Below, one piece after another: positions 1 to 5,214 of a stretch of DNA of 9,845 nt; the stretch's first letter is position 1; every line of letters begins with the position of its first letter. The notes under the pieces are model-generated. The model was not told the DNA's origin. It ran no database searches and worked only from the letters and a program-made list of their open reading frames with translations. Source of the stretch: Methanosarcinales archaeon (GTDB lineage: Archaea; Halobacteriota; Methanosarcinia; Methanotrichales; Methanotrichaceae); assembly GCA_013415595.1 (NCBI GenBank), contig JAAEEW010000073.1, forward strand, positions 1 through 9,845, read 5' to 3'. The translations under genes were made by a program, and so were the position numbers.

Positions 1-174
1 AAAACCATAGCAATAGACCCAGTTCACGTAGATGTACCCTGTAAAGGTCCAATCGACTACAGTCGTATACGTTCGTGTGAGCCAAACGACCAGCGAAAGC
101 CCTGTCAACTCAATCTAGGTAGACCACCCTTCGACCAGGCTATGAAATATCTATTCTCAATCGTCAGGGCATAA
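1..174. other. Left-edge open frame, strand unresolved
   Basis: From base 1 the plus strand is open for 57 codons and stops with TAA at 172-174, which could be the 3' end of a gene entering from the left. The peptide ends in LGRPPFDQAMKYLFSIVRA, which I do not recognise. In the same codon register the minus strand is open from a TTG at 108 to the window edge. It begins LTGLSLVVWLTRTYTT and is hydrophobic and aromatic, as an exported protein might be, but has no clear Shine-Dalgarno site. Only one can be real, and possibly neither. Base composition is nearer 50% G+C, unlike the genes from 434 onward. This is a flagged possibility, not a gene call. Confidence 0.25.
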
Positions 175-258
175 ACGGGAATTTATACATCCATTCATGC
201 CGCTGAAATTCCGATTTTAAACCATAATAACCTGGATTTACTTCCATAAATATTTTCT

Positions 259-386
259 CCAATCCATCTATTGTAGAGGATTTCGAAAAACCTCCTATTA
301 GATCAGCTGCTTTAAATACCATTTATATATGATTTGTACAAATTTGGACATTTGAAGGGTTTTTCGAAATCCTCTGTAAGGATTGG
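259..386. repeat. Imperfect inverted repeat, possible MITE or IS ends
   Basis: AGAGGATTTCGAAAAACC at 275-292 is matched perfectly in reverse complement at 358-375 (18 of 18). The arms extend outward after a short irregular stretch: CCAATCC at 259-265 is the complement of GGATTGG at 380-386, the left arm carrying about five extra bases. The whole unit is 128 bases with a 65-base AT-rich core that contains a 12-base palindrome and no reading frame. Size, long inverted ends and AT-rich core fit a miniature inverted-repeat element or the abutted ends of an insertion sequence. I see no clear target-site duplication. A long RNA hairpin is the alternative. Confidence 0.6.
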
Positions 387-391
387 ACGGG

Positions 392-419
392 AAAAATTGG
401 CCGCTCCCCACCCGGGAGC
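392..419 (-). terminator. Hairpin plus T-tract downstream of the Cys-rich gene
   Basis: Read on the minus strand, GCTCCC (419-414) pairs with GGGAGC (408-403) around a 5-base loop, followed six bases later by TTTTT (396-392). It lies 14 bases past the stop codon of the 57-residue Cys-rich frame and is oriented to end its transcript, which supports that frame being expressed. Confidence 0.6.
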
Positions 420-433
420 GTCCTGCCAGGGCG

Positions 434-607
434 TCAGGCCCGGCCCATGCCTCCCCGGCATCTCTTTCCCAGGCAGGCCCTGCAGTCCTCCAGGTCGGCC
501 AGCCTCCCGGCGTACCTGTGGTGAAGCCACTGGCTGCATCCGGATCGCACCATCTCCGGGCAGGACCGGCACTGGCGGCTGCAGCGGTCGGGAAGAGGCT
601 GGCTCAT
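434..607 (-). CDS. Small Cys-rich protein of unknown function
   Basis: A 57-residue protein starting MSQPLPDRC, with seven cysteines at positions 9, 13, 16, 24, 42, 45 and 50, arranged as C-x3-C-x2-C-x7-C and C-x2-C-x4-C. Two such clusters suggest a bound metal (zinc or an Fe-S cluster); that is inference from spacing alone. I recognise no family. There is no signal peptide or membrane segment. The frame opens further upstream (to 688), but ATG at 607 is preferred because AGGTGG lies about eight bases before it. A hairpin/T-tract terminator follows 14 bases after the stop, and the terminator of the Dabb gene precedes it, so it should be an independent transcript. A dyad (GATTGG-GAT-CCAATC, 628-642) sits just upstream. 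The competing 150-codon frame over the same DNA is proline/glycine-rich and reads through the terminator and the AT-rich repeat, so I discarded it. Confidence 0.55.
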   Translation of the reverse strand: MSQPLPDRCSRQCRSCPEMVRSGCSQWLHHRYAGRLADLEDCRACLGKRCRGGMGRA

Positions 608-627
608 GATGAGGCCCACCTGAATTT

Positions 628-642
628 GATTGGGATCCAATC
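628..642. promoter_or_regulatory. Dyad upstream of the Cys-rich gene
   Basis: GATTGG and CCAATC form perfect 6-base arms around GAT, centred about 28 bases before the ATG at 607. Its position would suit an operator, or a stem in the mRNA leader. No clear TATA box was found next to it. Confidence 0.3.
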
Positions 643-695
643 TCTGGCGCAGACGGACTGGCGGCCCCAGGGCCGTGCTTTCCGGCAACGCCCGG

Positions 696-715
696 AAAAA
701 GGGGGATTTGCCCCC
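696..715 (-). terminator. Intrinsic-type terminator of the Dabb gene
   Basis: On the minus strand GGGGG (715-711), loop CAAAT (710-706), CCCCC (705-701) and TTTTT (700-696) follow without a gap, starting ten bases after the TAG at 727-725. This is a compact perfect hairpin followed by a T-run. It separates the methyltransferase/Dabb transcript from the Cys-rich gene. Confidence 0.75.
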
Positions 716-724
716 AGAGAAGCC

Positions 725-1042
725 CTATTTTCCGTGGCCGTTGTAATCGTAGTCCACGACCCACCGGGACTCGCAGATCTTTCCCACCAGCTCGACCACC
801 TTCTGATGGTCGGGGTGCTTCTGGTACCTTCGCAGGGATGACTGGTCGTCGAAGGAAGAGGTCAGGGCCATATCGTAGGCCACGTCTGAGTCGATGGAGT
901 TGACCCCCACCTCGAAATATTTTATCTCCTCGATGGTGTCCTGGAGGGCTTCGAGCCTATTTTTCAATATCTCTATGTTCTTTGCCTTGCTCGCACCCTC
1001 TGCAAAATCCTTTAATTTAAAAATGACGATGTGTTTCAACAT
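725..1042 (-). CDS. Dabb-family (stress-responsive alpha/beta barrel) protein
   Basis: A 105-residue protein starting MLKHIVIFKLKD and ending in VVDYDYNGHGK. The N-terminal HIVIFKLK strand, the helix around KAKNIEILKNRLEAL (342-356 of the joined frame), the strand FEVGVN, the YxxHPDHQKVV motif and the C-terminal SRWVVDY strand match the Dabb dimeric ferredoxin-like fold. Members are small cytosolic proteins of mostly unknown role. The length suits a complete stand-alone member. It is in frame with the upstream methyltransferase, with no stop between, but has its own signals: GGAGAGAGG shortly before ATG 1042 and a TATA box at 1091-1100. Its terminator is at 696-715. I annotate it as a separate gene nested in the longer frame; the alternative is a genuine two-domain fusion. 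Confidence 0.7.
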   Translation of the reverse strand: MLKHIVIFKLKDFAEGASKAKNIEILKNRLEALQDTIEEIKYFEVGVNSIDSDVAYDMALTSSFDDQSSLRRYQKHPDHQKVVELVGKICESRWVVDYDYNGHGK

Positions 1043-2008
1043 AAGGCCTCTCTCCTGGCGGCTGCCGGACTTCTGTGGTGAATACCTCCTTATATTTTTA
1101 TCCTCCTCCGAGGAAATCAGGAGCAGTCTCCGGATGTGATGTCCTCTGGCCCCTGGAGTGGGCGCTCCGGAACCAAAAGATCGGCTCTGGCCGGCCCCTC
1201 TTTGCCCCTCCCCGCTCAGGGTGGGGTTTTCCGCCTCCACCTCCAGCCTGAACATGGGGGTGTGCACCAGTCCTCTCTCGTCCGGGGGGTGCCTCTCCAT
1301 GTACCTGTCTGCCAGCTGATCGATAAAGTCCTGGCAAAGCTCCGGGGGCAATCGCTCGAGGTAGGGGTGCCAGGTGGACCTGATCCAGTTGACAAAGCCC
1401 TCCCTTCCCGGCTGGGCCATGTCCTTTCCGACCAGCTCCACTCGCAGGGGCCTCAAACCTGCCTCCTCCAGCCAGCGGCCGTAGCCCTCCGGCCCGTAAA
1501 AATAGTAGGGCTCCTGGAATCCCCGGAAGTATCTGCTCCACCGATCCAGGGCTATGAGCTCCCGGGCCGCCTCGAAGACCTGGGCGGCGTTTCCCCGGCC
1601 GCCGCACTGGATCAGCAGCCGGCCCCGGGGCCGAAGGCTATTCTTTACGCCCCGCAGGACCGCGGGGTGATCCTTCACCCAGTGCAGACAGGCGAAGGAG
1701 ACCACCCGGTCAAAGCAGGCGGAAAATCCGAGCCTGGTGGCGTCCCCTTCCTGAAATTCCAGGTTGGGGTGACTGGTTGGGGGATGATTCTCCCTGGCGT
1801 AGCTGATCATCTTCAGGGAGCTGTCGATTCCCAGCACCCGGCCCTCCGGCACCAGGGCTGCCAGCTCTGCCGTCACCTTTCCATCCCCGCATCCGATGTC
1901 CAGGATGCTCTCGTCTCCCCGGAGCTTCAGCCTGGAAAACAGCTCCCGGGCCCACCTCTGCTGCTCAGAGGAGCTCTTGCTGTAAACCCGGGGGTCCCAG
2001 TCGTACAT
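725..2008 (-). CDS. SAM-dependent methyltransferase, frame read through into Dabb gene
   Basis: The open frame encodes 427 residues. Residues 1-260 are a class I SAM-dependent methyltransferase like trans-aconitate methyltransferase: motif I ILDIGCGDG at 35-43, the acidic ribose-binding strand VLGIDSS at 58-64, GDA at 88-90, FACLHW at 105-110, and LRPRGRLLIQ at 125-134. The substrate cannot be read from the sequence. Such proteins usually end close to here (FRLEVEAE, 253-260). Residues 261-322 are low-complexity and look like translated intergenic DNA, including a TATA box; residues 323-427 are a complete Dabb domain with its own start signals. Removing one C from the runs at 1219-1226 would create TGA at 1218-1216, directly after ...EAENPT. 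I therefore think the true methyltransferase ends near 1216 and the fusion arises from a one-base insertion, either genuine or a sequencing error. The secreted-protein gene lies 40 bases upstream on the same strand. Confidence 0.8.
   Translation of the reverse strand: MYDWDPRVYSKSSSEQQRWARELFSRLKLRGDESILDIGCGDGKVTAELAALVPEGRVLGIDSSLKMISYARENHPPTSHPNLEFQEGDATRLGFSACFDRVVSFACLHWVKDHPAVLRGVKNSLRPRGRLLIQCGGRGNAAQVFEAARELIALDRWSRYFRGFQEPYYFYGPEGYGRWLEEAGLRPLRVELVGKDMAQPGREGFVNWIRSTWHPYLERLPPELCQDFIDQLADRYMERHPPDERGLVHTPMFRLEVEAENPTLSGEGQRGAGQSRSFGSGAPTPGARGHHIRRLLLISSEEDKNIRRYSPQKSGSRQERGLMLKHIVIFKLKDFAEGASKAKNIEILKNRLEALQDTIEEIKYFEVGVNSIDSDVAYDMALTSSFDDQSSLRRYQKHPDHQKVVELVGKICESRWVVDYDYNGHGK
1091..1100 (-). 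promoter_or_regulatory. TATA box of the Dabb gene
   Basis: On the minus strand GGA-TAAAAATATA-AGG stands out in G+C-rich surroundings. It would place transcription start near 1070 and leave a leader of roughly 25 bases before ATG 1042. It lies inside what would be the linker of the fused methyltransferase frame, supporting two separate genes. Confidence 0.55.
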
Positions 2009-2038
2009 GTCTCTTCTGTCCTCGTCCGCTCTCTTCAG

Positions 2039-2077
2039 GGCCCGGGCCTCAGGCCAGGCTCAGGGTGATCACCCTGA
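2039..2077. repeat. Cluster of palindromes at a gene junction
   Basis: TCAGGGTGATCACCCTGA at 2060-2077 is a perfect 18-base palindrome inside the last codons of the secreted-protein gene. Beside it are GGCCT-C-AGGCC (2045-2055) and GGCCCGGGCC (2039-2048), in the gap before the methyltransferase start. The 8-base core GTGATCAC recurs at 2098-2105. The cluster could form stacked mRNA hairpins between the two minus-strand genes (attenuation or processing) or be a protein-binding site. No T-run follows. Confidence 0.45.
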
Positions 2078-2354
2078 CGCTACCAAATCCGGTGGAGGTG
2101 ATCACGTCCGGGTTGAACTCCTGGTACAATTGCACCAGCTTGCCAGTGCGGTCGTAGGTGAAGCGCTCCACGAAGTCCACCTGGTTGCTCTTCTCCAGCA
2201 CTATCCCCTCCGGCCCGCTCTGGACCACCTTGCTCACCATTCCAGTGTCCGGGTCGGAATCGATGACTCCTTCGGCGGTGGACGGGGCGACGACGGCAAG
2301 AGACGCTGCCAGAAGGAGCGTCAGACAGAGCATGAATTTTATTTCCAAAGGCAT
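2049..2354 (-). CDS. Small predicted secreted protein, unknown family
   Basis: A 101-residue protein starting MPLEIKFM. A hydrophobic segment at residues 8-22 (MLCLTLLLAASLAVV) and a small-residue APSTA site form a probable Sec signal peptide, cleaved near residue 27. The mature part is about 74 residues, without cysteines or a second membrane segment, and includes FTYDRTGKLVQLYQEFN, suggesting beta-strands. I do not recognise the family. The frame opens back to 2420, but ATG 2354 is preferred because GGAAGGG lies just before it and it puts the signal peptide at the true N terminus. It precedes the methyltransferase gene by 40 bases on the same strand, so they may be cotranscribed. Its last codons overlap a perfect 18-base palindrome. 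Confidence 0.65.
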   Translation of the reverse strand: MPLEIKFMLCLTLLLAASLAVVAPSTAEGVIDSDPDTGMVSKVVQSGPEGIVLEKSNQVDFVERFTYDRTGKLVQLYQEFNPDVITSTGFGSVRVITLSLA

Positions 2355-2790
2355 TCCCTTCCTGAGACTTCCAACATCAGGGCAGTGGTTGATCAGCATC
2401 TTTGCATAGGCCGCGATCATTCACAGAGTCATCTCTCAGAGTCGTCTCTCGGAGATTTTTTCTTTCAGGGCCTATGACCTCTGCCAGGCCAGCCGAGATC
2501 TTGTCTGCAGGGTGGCAGAGATGCCCATCTGCCGGCCGCTTGGGAGCAGGGCTCCGCGGGGGGCCCCAGGGTCACCTCCCAATATAATGGTGATCTCCGG
2601 GTTAATCATGTTTTTTATTCAGATCTGTCCCCCCATCCTGGGCCGTCATTGGGGTGGGGCGGCCGGACTGGGGGAGCCGTCTTCTGGCACTCGTATTCCC
2701 CTCTTCTTTCGATTCTGGGGGGTGAGACATCTCAGGTGGGCATATTTTATGATCTGATCTAACACACGTACGATTCAATAATACTTTTTA
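2355..2790. other. Non-coding region with small repeats
   Basis: I see no supported gene. Frames present are short and proline/arginine/glycine-rich, without start signals. Structures visible are: a 13-base tandem repeat (AGAGTCATCTCTC at 2425-2437, AGAGTCGTCTCTC at 2438-2450); an 8-base inverted repeat CATAGGCC/GGCCTATG at 2405-2412 and 2469-2476 that encloses the tandem copies; and CTCTGCCA/TGGCAGAG at 2479-2486 and 2513-2520. The first two lie upstream of the secreted-protein gene and may belong to its control region. From about 2590 the DNA becomes AT-richer in patches toward the PUA promoter. Confidence 0.5.
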
Positions 2791-2837
2791 CCGAAAATTT
2801 CATATCCATCCTGCAACCTATTCTCTTCAGAGGTGAT
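2791..2837 (+). promoter_or_regulatory. Promoter and Shine-Dalgarno site of the PUA gene
   Basis: CCGAAAA (2791-2797) resembles the archaeal BRE and is followed by the AT-rich TATA-like ATTTCATAT (2797-2805), predicting transcription start near 2826. GAGGTGAT at 2830-2837 matches the 3' end of archaeal 16S rRNA over eight bases and ends six bases before ATG 2844, fixing that start. Confidence 0.65.
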
Positions 2838-2843
2838 ACAGCT

Positions 2844-3095
2844 ATGTCTGAAACGAAATCAATCAGCGAAACGCCTGCAAGAAGACTGGTGGTCTCCGAC
2901 GAGGCCAGGCCCTTCGTCTCCCGGGGAGGCCGCATATTCTCCCGGCAGGTTGTGGAGGAGGATGCGGATATTGCCGAGGGCCAGGAGGTACTGGTCACCG
3001 ACAGAGACGGCCGGGTCTTAGCCCGGGCCATGGCCTTCCTTACTCCAAAGGAACTCCAGCATCAGCGCCGCCACCACGCCCTCTCTCCGGCCTGA
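2844..3095 (+). CDS. Stand-alone PUA-domain protein
   Basis: An 83-residue protein consisting almost wholly of a PUA domain, residues about 14-70: RLVVSDEARPFVSRGGRIFSR, then VVEEDADIAEGQEVLVTDRDGRVLARAMA. The pattern of a strand, a glycine turn (SRGGRIF), a 'd..i..Gdevlv.d..g.vla.g.a' run and a final small strand is the PUA signature. PUA domains bind structured RNA and occur at the C terminus of archaeosine tRNA-guanine transglycosylase and some pseudouridine synthases; free-standing archaeal copies are known but lack a defined role. The tail HQRRHHALSPA is basic. Shine-Dalgarno and promoter are strong, and it appears to be a single-gene transcript. Its link with the preQ0 genes downstream is only suggestive. 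Confidence 0.8.
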   Translation: MSETKSISETPARRLVVSDEARPFVSRGGRIFSRQVVEEDADIAEGQEVLVTDRDGRVLARAMAFLTPKELQHQRRHHALSPA

Positions 3096-3107
3096 TCCTT
3101 TCCCGGA

Positions 3108-3127
3108 GCCGCCCTGGCCGGGGCGGC
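3108..3127. terminator. GC hairpin after the PUA gene
   Basis: GCCGCCC (3108-3114) and GGGCGGC (3121-3127) form a perfect 7-bp stem with a 6-base loop, 12 bases past the PUA stop. No T-run follows, so it is a weak or structural terminator between the convergent PUA and mutase genes. The rest of the gap to 3299 holds a smaller CCCC/GGGG dyad (3253-3268) and nothing coding. Confidence 0.4.
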
Positions 3128-3299
3128 CTGGCTGGAGAAATTCGAACAGACGCCTGTGGCGGGTCCCCCCCGCCATTCCCCGTCTCCGCCATCCCGGATG
3201 CCGGCTGGTCCGGGCCAGAGGTTTATGAGGCCAGGAGCCGGCGGTCGCGAGACCCCTTTTGCGAGGGGGCCGTCGGCCATGGGGGATGCACTCCTTTTT

Positions 3300-4478
3300 T
3301 TAGGATTTGACCAGCATGCCCATCAGCTCCGGCCCCTTTACCAGGCCAAAGCCGCCTTCCCTGGCCGCCTGCTCGTCGTAGCGGCAGGCTTCGTCAGGCT
3401 CGATTCCCTCTCCGGCCAGGACGAATGGCACCGGCTCTGCGGTGTGGGTTCGAATCTCCAGGGGGGTGGGGTGATCGGGCATAAGCAGGACCCGCCAGGG
3501 CTGGCCGCTGGCCTTCAGCCCCTCCACCACCGGGCGAACCACCTTCTCGTCGAAGAGCTCGATGGCCTGGATCTTGGCCTTCAGATCTCCACTGTGGCCG
3601 GCCTCGTCCGGGGCCTCGATGTGCAGGTAGACCAGGTCCAGGTGCCTCAGGGCCTCCAGGGCGGCCTCTACCTTGCCCTGATAATTGGTGTCCACATTGC
3701 CGGTGGCTCCGGGGACGTCAATGACCTCCATTCCGGCGTAGATCCCGATGCCCTTCAGCAGGTCCACGGCGGAGATCACCGCTCCCTGCAGGCCGTAGAG
3801 CTCCCGGAAGGCCGGTATGGTGGGGGCTTTCCCCTGGCCCCACAGCCAGATCATGTTGGCCGGCCTGCGGCCCTGCTCCACCCTCCTCCGGTTCACCGGG
3901 TGGTCGGCCAGGATGGGATTTGCGGACTGCATGATGCTGATGATCAGGTCGGCATCCTTCCCCTTCGGCAGGTGCCGGTCGATTGGCTGGTCCATGATGT
4001 CGTGGGGCGGGGTGCAATCGGCCTGTGCCCCGGCCTTCATCACCAGCAGGTTGCGATAGCTCACCCCGGCGTAGAGCCTCTCTCCCGGGGCCAGGTGCTT
4101 GAGGTCGGCGATGATCTCTTGCCCCTCCTCGGAGGTGATGTGCCCGGCGCTGTAGTCCATCATAATGCCGCGGTCGACGGTCACAAAATTGCAGCGGAAG
4201 GCCACGTCGTCTCCGTCCAGGGAGACGCCCATGGCCGCCGCCTCCAGGGGGGCCCGGCCGCTGTAGTAGAGGTGGGGGTCGTACCCCATCACCGAGAGGT
4301 TAGCCACGTCGCTTCCCGGGGGCATGCCGGCAGGGACGGTGGCCGCCAGGCCCAGCCGTCCGGACGCAGCCAGGCGATCCATGTGGGGGGTGCGGGCAGC
4401 CTGAAGGGGAGTTCTCCCGCCCAGCTCAGGCAGGGGATGGTCGGCCATCCCGTCTCCCAGAAGCACTGCGAACTTCAT
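3300..4478 (-). CDS. apgM: Cofactor-independent phosphoglycerate mutase, archaeal type
   Basis: A 392-residue protein of the alkaline-phosphatase superfamily, interconverting 2- and 3-phosphoglycerate in cytosolic glycolysis/gluconeogenesis. Metal-site and catalytic signatures are present in order: LLGDGMAD (Asp9), MPPGSDVANLSVMGYDP (Ser56 is the expected phospho-acceptor), GRAPLEAAAMG at 74-84, the HIEAPDEAGHSGD segment, and MPDHPTP followed by RTHTAEPVPF near the C terminus. The length is normal for the ~400-residue archaeal/bacterial subgroup. Some bacterial members have been proposed to be homoserine kinases, so the substrate carries slight doubt. ATG 4478 is chosen over an in-frame TTG at 4490 because GAGGA lies six bases before it and the protein then begins MKFAVLLGDG, as relatives do. 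mcrC ends 21 bases upstream on the same strand, so the pair is probably cotranscribed. Confidence 0.9.
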   Translation of the reverse strand: MKFAVLLGDGMADHPLPELGGRTPLQAARTPHMDRLAASGRLGLAATVPAGMPPGSDVANLSVMGYDPHLYYSGRAPLEAAAMGVSLDGDDVAFRCNFVTVDRGIMMDYSAGHITSEEGQEIIADLKHLAPGERLYAGVSYRNLLVMKAGAQADCTPPHDIMDQPIDRHLPKGKDADLIISIMQSANPILADHPVNRRRVEQGRRPANMIWLWGQGKAPTIPAFRELYGLQGAVISAVDLLKGIGIYAGMEVIDVPGATGNVDTNYQGKVEAALEALRHLDLVYLHIEAPDEAGHSGDLKAKIQAIELFDEKVVRPVVEGLKASGQPWRVLLMPDHPTPLEIRTHTAEPVPFVLAGEGIEPDEACRYDEQAAREGGFGLVKGPELMGMLVKS

Positions 4479-4499
4479 TCTGGTCCTCAATGGCTGGCT

Positions 4500-5183
4500 C
4501 TATTTCCTGGAAGCGCCGCTCTCCTGGGAGTTCAGCTCGGCCAGGTGCCTGTTCAGCACCTTAGCCAGAGTATTGAGCTTGACCCGGCCGCAGGTGGCTC
4601 CCCTGGTGATCCCGGTCACCACGTCCACCACCGTTCCCTGGGTGACGATCTTGGCCCGGGGGGGCATGACCAGCCTGGTCTTGACTCCTTCCCTGGCGAA
4701 GTCCTCGAAGTCCACCGGGCACTGGGCCACCACTACCGCCGGAATGTCCACCAGGGCCAGGATCTCCCGGGCCTTGTAGATGACGTGGCTCTTGACGTTG
4801 CCCAGGTGCATCACCGCCAGCTTGTGGCGGGCAATCTGCTCCACCTCCTTCTCCGAGAGTCCGAAGGTGGGGCCGTAGCCCCTGGATGCCTGGGGAAAGC
4901 TCTCTGGCACCCCGGTCCCGGCGTCCAGAACCAGGACGCTGGTCTGAATTCCCTCTCGCCGCAGACCGTAGGTGATCTCGCAAACCGGCTTGGTGATGTG
5001 TCTTCTGCCGGGGGACATGGCGATGGCGATCACGTCCGGCCTGGCCGCCTCTGAAAGGGTTCCCCGCTGGGCCAGACCGCCGCCCTTGGCCAGCCCCATG
5101 CTCTCCCGGCAATCCACGACCTGAGTGGTCCTGCCTATCATGTTAGAGCCTGCGATGGCAATGGATATAGCCTTTACCGACAT
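4500..5183 (-). CDS. mcrC: Methyl-coenzyme M reductase operon protein C
   Basis: McrC is a non-catalytic protein found in Mcr-containing archaea; it was identified in the ATP-dependent complex that reductively activates methyl-coenzyme M reductase. The conserved core is unmistakable: QVVDCRESMG, KGGGLAQRGT, then MSPGRRHITKPVCEITYGLRRE given as two parts (MSPGRRHITKPV and CEITYGLRRE), HLGNVKSHVIYKAREIL, VDIPAVVVAQCPVDFEDFA and GVKTRLVMPP. At 227 residues it is somewhat longer than the family core of about 195-200. The first 14 residues (MSVKAISIAIAGSN) may be dispensable: ATG 5141 would give MIGRTTQVVDCR, closer to the usual beginning. Neither start has a good Shine-Dalgarno site. No other mcr gene is in this window, so it is not inside an mcrBDCGA operon here; apgM follows after 21 bases. 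Confidence 0.92.
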   Translation of the reverse strand: MSVKAISIAIAGSNMIGRTTQVVDCRESMGLAKGGGLAQRGTLSEAARPDVIAIAMSPGRRHITKPVCEITYGLRREGIQTSVLVLDAGTGVPESFPQASRGYGPTFGLSEKEVEQIARHKLAVMHLGNVKSHVIYKAREILALVDIPAVVVAQCPVDFEDFAREGVKTRLVMPPRAKIVTQGTVVDVVTGITRGATCGRVKLNTLAKVLNRHLAELNSQESGASRK

Positions 5184-5214
5184 AATTTAACGGTCGGGAA
5201 TCCTTCTTCTGTTC
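5182..5214. promoter_or_regulatory. Shared mcrC/dphB promoter gap
   Basis: Only 31 bases separate the outermost mcrC start (5183) from dphB ATG 5215. ATAATTTAA at 5182-5190 is TATA-like on both strands. Its centre is about 29 bases before dphB ATG, and no Shine-Dalgarno sequence precedes that ATG, so dphB mRNA is likely leaderless or nearly so. Leftward, the same element would start mcrC transcription near 5160, inside the annotated frame, which would favour the ATG at 5141. Confidence 0.45.

Larger units (their letters stand above)
175..433. other. AT-rich non-coding stretch
   Basis: No frame here looks like protein. The stretch is strikingly AT-rich beside the G+C-rich genes to its right. 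It holds a small dyad (GGAATTT at 178-184, AAATTCC at 206-212), the long inverted repeat at 259-386, TATA-like runs at 311-330, a perfect 12-base palindrome (ATTTGTACAAAT, 332-343) and, at its right end, the terminator of the neighbouring Cys-rich gene. The composition shift suggests inserted or decaying DNA; that is inference. Confidence 0.6.

Noticed and set aside
605..624. ATGATGA followed by CTGA, resembling C/D box guide RNA elements
   Set aside because: Only a few bases separate the boxes, too short for a guide, and no matching second pair was seen. ATG there is better read as the Cys-rich gene region on the other strand.
312..764. 150-codon minus-strand open frame
   Set aside because: It would read through two terminators and into the AT-rich repeat, and is Pro/Gly-rich. 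The shorter Cys-rich frame at 434-607 explains the DNA better.
1136..2068. 310-codon plus-strand open frame
   Set aside because: It is antisense to the methyltransferase with its intact SAM motifs; low-complexity composition and no start signals.
3062..3280. 72-codon minus-strand open frame after apgM, with an AGGAG upstream
   Set aside because: It overlaps the 3' end of the PUA gene and crosses its hairpin; the peptide is Gly/Pro/Ala-rich without recognisable structure.
3445..3463. GGTTCGAATCTC, resembling a tRNA T-loop
   Set aside because: It lies within the conserved apgM coding segment (IRTHTAEP) and no acceptor, D or anticodon arms can be built around it.
3156..5054. 632-codon plus-strand open frame
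   Set aside because: It lies antisense to apgM and mcrC, whose proteins are clearly recognisable; the peptide is His/Gly/Val-rich without domains. It is a by-product of G+C-rich codon use.
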